Origin: a virus
Reading direction: 5' to 3' (one strand)
Virus record (IMG/VR): IMGVR_UViG_3300005918_000153
Location: 1-22,056 of that record
DNA: 22,056 nucleotides
Under the pieces are notes generated by a model. It was not told the DNA's origin. It did not search any database and was given only the letters and a program-made list of their open reading frames with translations. Position numbers and translations under genes: made by a program. This document shows positions 21,664 to 22,056 of the stretch, one piece after another (the stretch's first letter is position 1; every line of letters begins with the position of its first letter).

Positions 21664-22056
21664 ATGTGTAGATTTGCCTCCGCGGTGTTTAACCCGAAAA
21701 CAATGGAGGTTCGGGTTGCCGACCTAAGCTCGCACTCAGAAACCTATAAGAAGCTAGGTTTGGCAGACGGGCCAAAACCCAACCAATGGCGAGAGATGCA
21801 CTACACATCTGATGGCGAGGTAGAATGTCGTGTCTTGGACGTGGACAGCCGGACCGCTCCCGAGTGTGTCGAGGCCATTACTGCTCGTTGGCCCTCATTT
21901 GTGCAATTTATTTCGTGGGCCATTAACAACCCGGAGAGCGTTGGCGGTTATCTCGATCTTGGAGGCCTCACTAGCGCCGAAGGTCTGAAGCTTCCGGAGA
22001 GCGTTGGCGGCTATCTCGATCTTAGCGGCCTCACTAGCGCCGAAGGTCTGAAGCTT
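21664..22056 (+). CDS. Repeat protein, leucine-rich-like, 3' end outside window
   Basis: The frame runs from ATG 21664 (SD AGAGGA, 21652-21657) to the window end: 131 codons with no stop. Residues 1-89 form a unique N-terminal domain (MCRFASAVFNPKTMEVRVAD onward). From residue 90 a 21-residue unit repeats, PESVGGYLDL(G/S)GLTSAEGLKL, with regularly spaced Leu/Ile and Gly as in short leucine-rich solenoids. The two copies are nearly identical in DNA as well, pointing to recent expansion. Phage proteins with many such degenerate repeats are known but of unclear role; binding of a host protein or surface is a guess. Confidence 0.75.
   Translation, partial: MCRFASAVFNPKTMEVRVADLSSHSETYKKLGLADGPKPNQWREMHYTSDGEVECRVLDVDSRTAPECVEAITARWPSFVQFISWAINNPESVGGYLDLGGLTSAEGLKLPESVGGYLDLSGLTSAEGLKL
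21931..22056 (+). repeat. 63-bp tandem repeat, two copies, continuing past window
   Basis: Copies at 21931-21993 and 21994-22056 differ at only a few bases (GGT/GGC and GGA/AGC codons), and each encodes one 21-residue solenoid unit. The window ends exactly at a unit boundary, so more copies probably follow. Confidence 0.9.

Overview
The window is a stretch of a tailed bacteriophage genome of the HK97-like, siphovirus type, probably from an environmental or uncultured phage. All supported genes lie on the + strand. They are tightly packed, with many ATGA or TGATG overlaps and strong Shine-Dalgarno (SD) sites. A lipoprotein-like gene nested in a membrane-anchored gene suggests spanins and so a Gram-negative host; this is inference. 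No terminase, integrase, polymerase or recognisable endolysin is in view, so the phage extends beyond both ends.

Layout. (1) 1-5003, head module: the tail of a small membrane gene, two small ORFs, a portal protein fused to a MuF-type minor head protein, a U35-type prohead protease with an added zinc ribbon, and the HK97-fold major capsid protein. (2) 5019-8812, a cassette of surface-type proteins between capsid and connector genes: two tandem paralogs separated by a very stable UUCG hairpin, a right-handed beta-helix protein, a truncated beta-helix start, two small structural proteins and a DNRLRE-type protein. (3) 8825-11097, connector and neck: an adaptor carrying two related inserted domains, head closure, an HK97-gp10-like protein and a tail terminator. 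(4) 11110-17686, tail: a membrane/coiled-coil protein, two tail-tube-like proteins (the second with a LamG-like insertion), tail assembly chaperones joined by a probable -1 frameshift at GGGGGGT, a short tape measure protein and three tail-tip or fibre-like proteins. No large tail hub is present. (5) 17697-18257, lysis-like genes: a two-helix holin-like protein and a nested spanin-like pair, followed by a terminator-like hairpin.

(6) 18446-22056, a different region that probably starts from its own promoter. It holds small accessory genes of unknown function, a glycine-rich-loop protein at 19298, a conserved-looking hypothetical protein at 20191, a zinc-ribbon protein, a long non-coding stretch, and the start of a gene with 63-bp tandem repeats.

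The two most unusual signals are in region 6. One is a 161-nt non-coding array of 33 pentamer-phased GGYNN units (20001-20161). The other is a structured RNA candidate (about 21164-21625): three consecutive domains, each closed by a 10-12 bp long-range helix, separated and flanked by the hexamer GACATT. The last domain resembles a tRNA cloverleaf. I cannot assign either to a known family from sequence reading alone.
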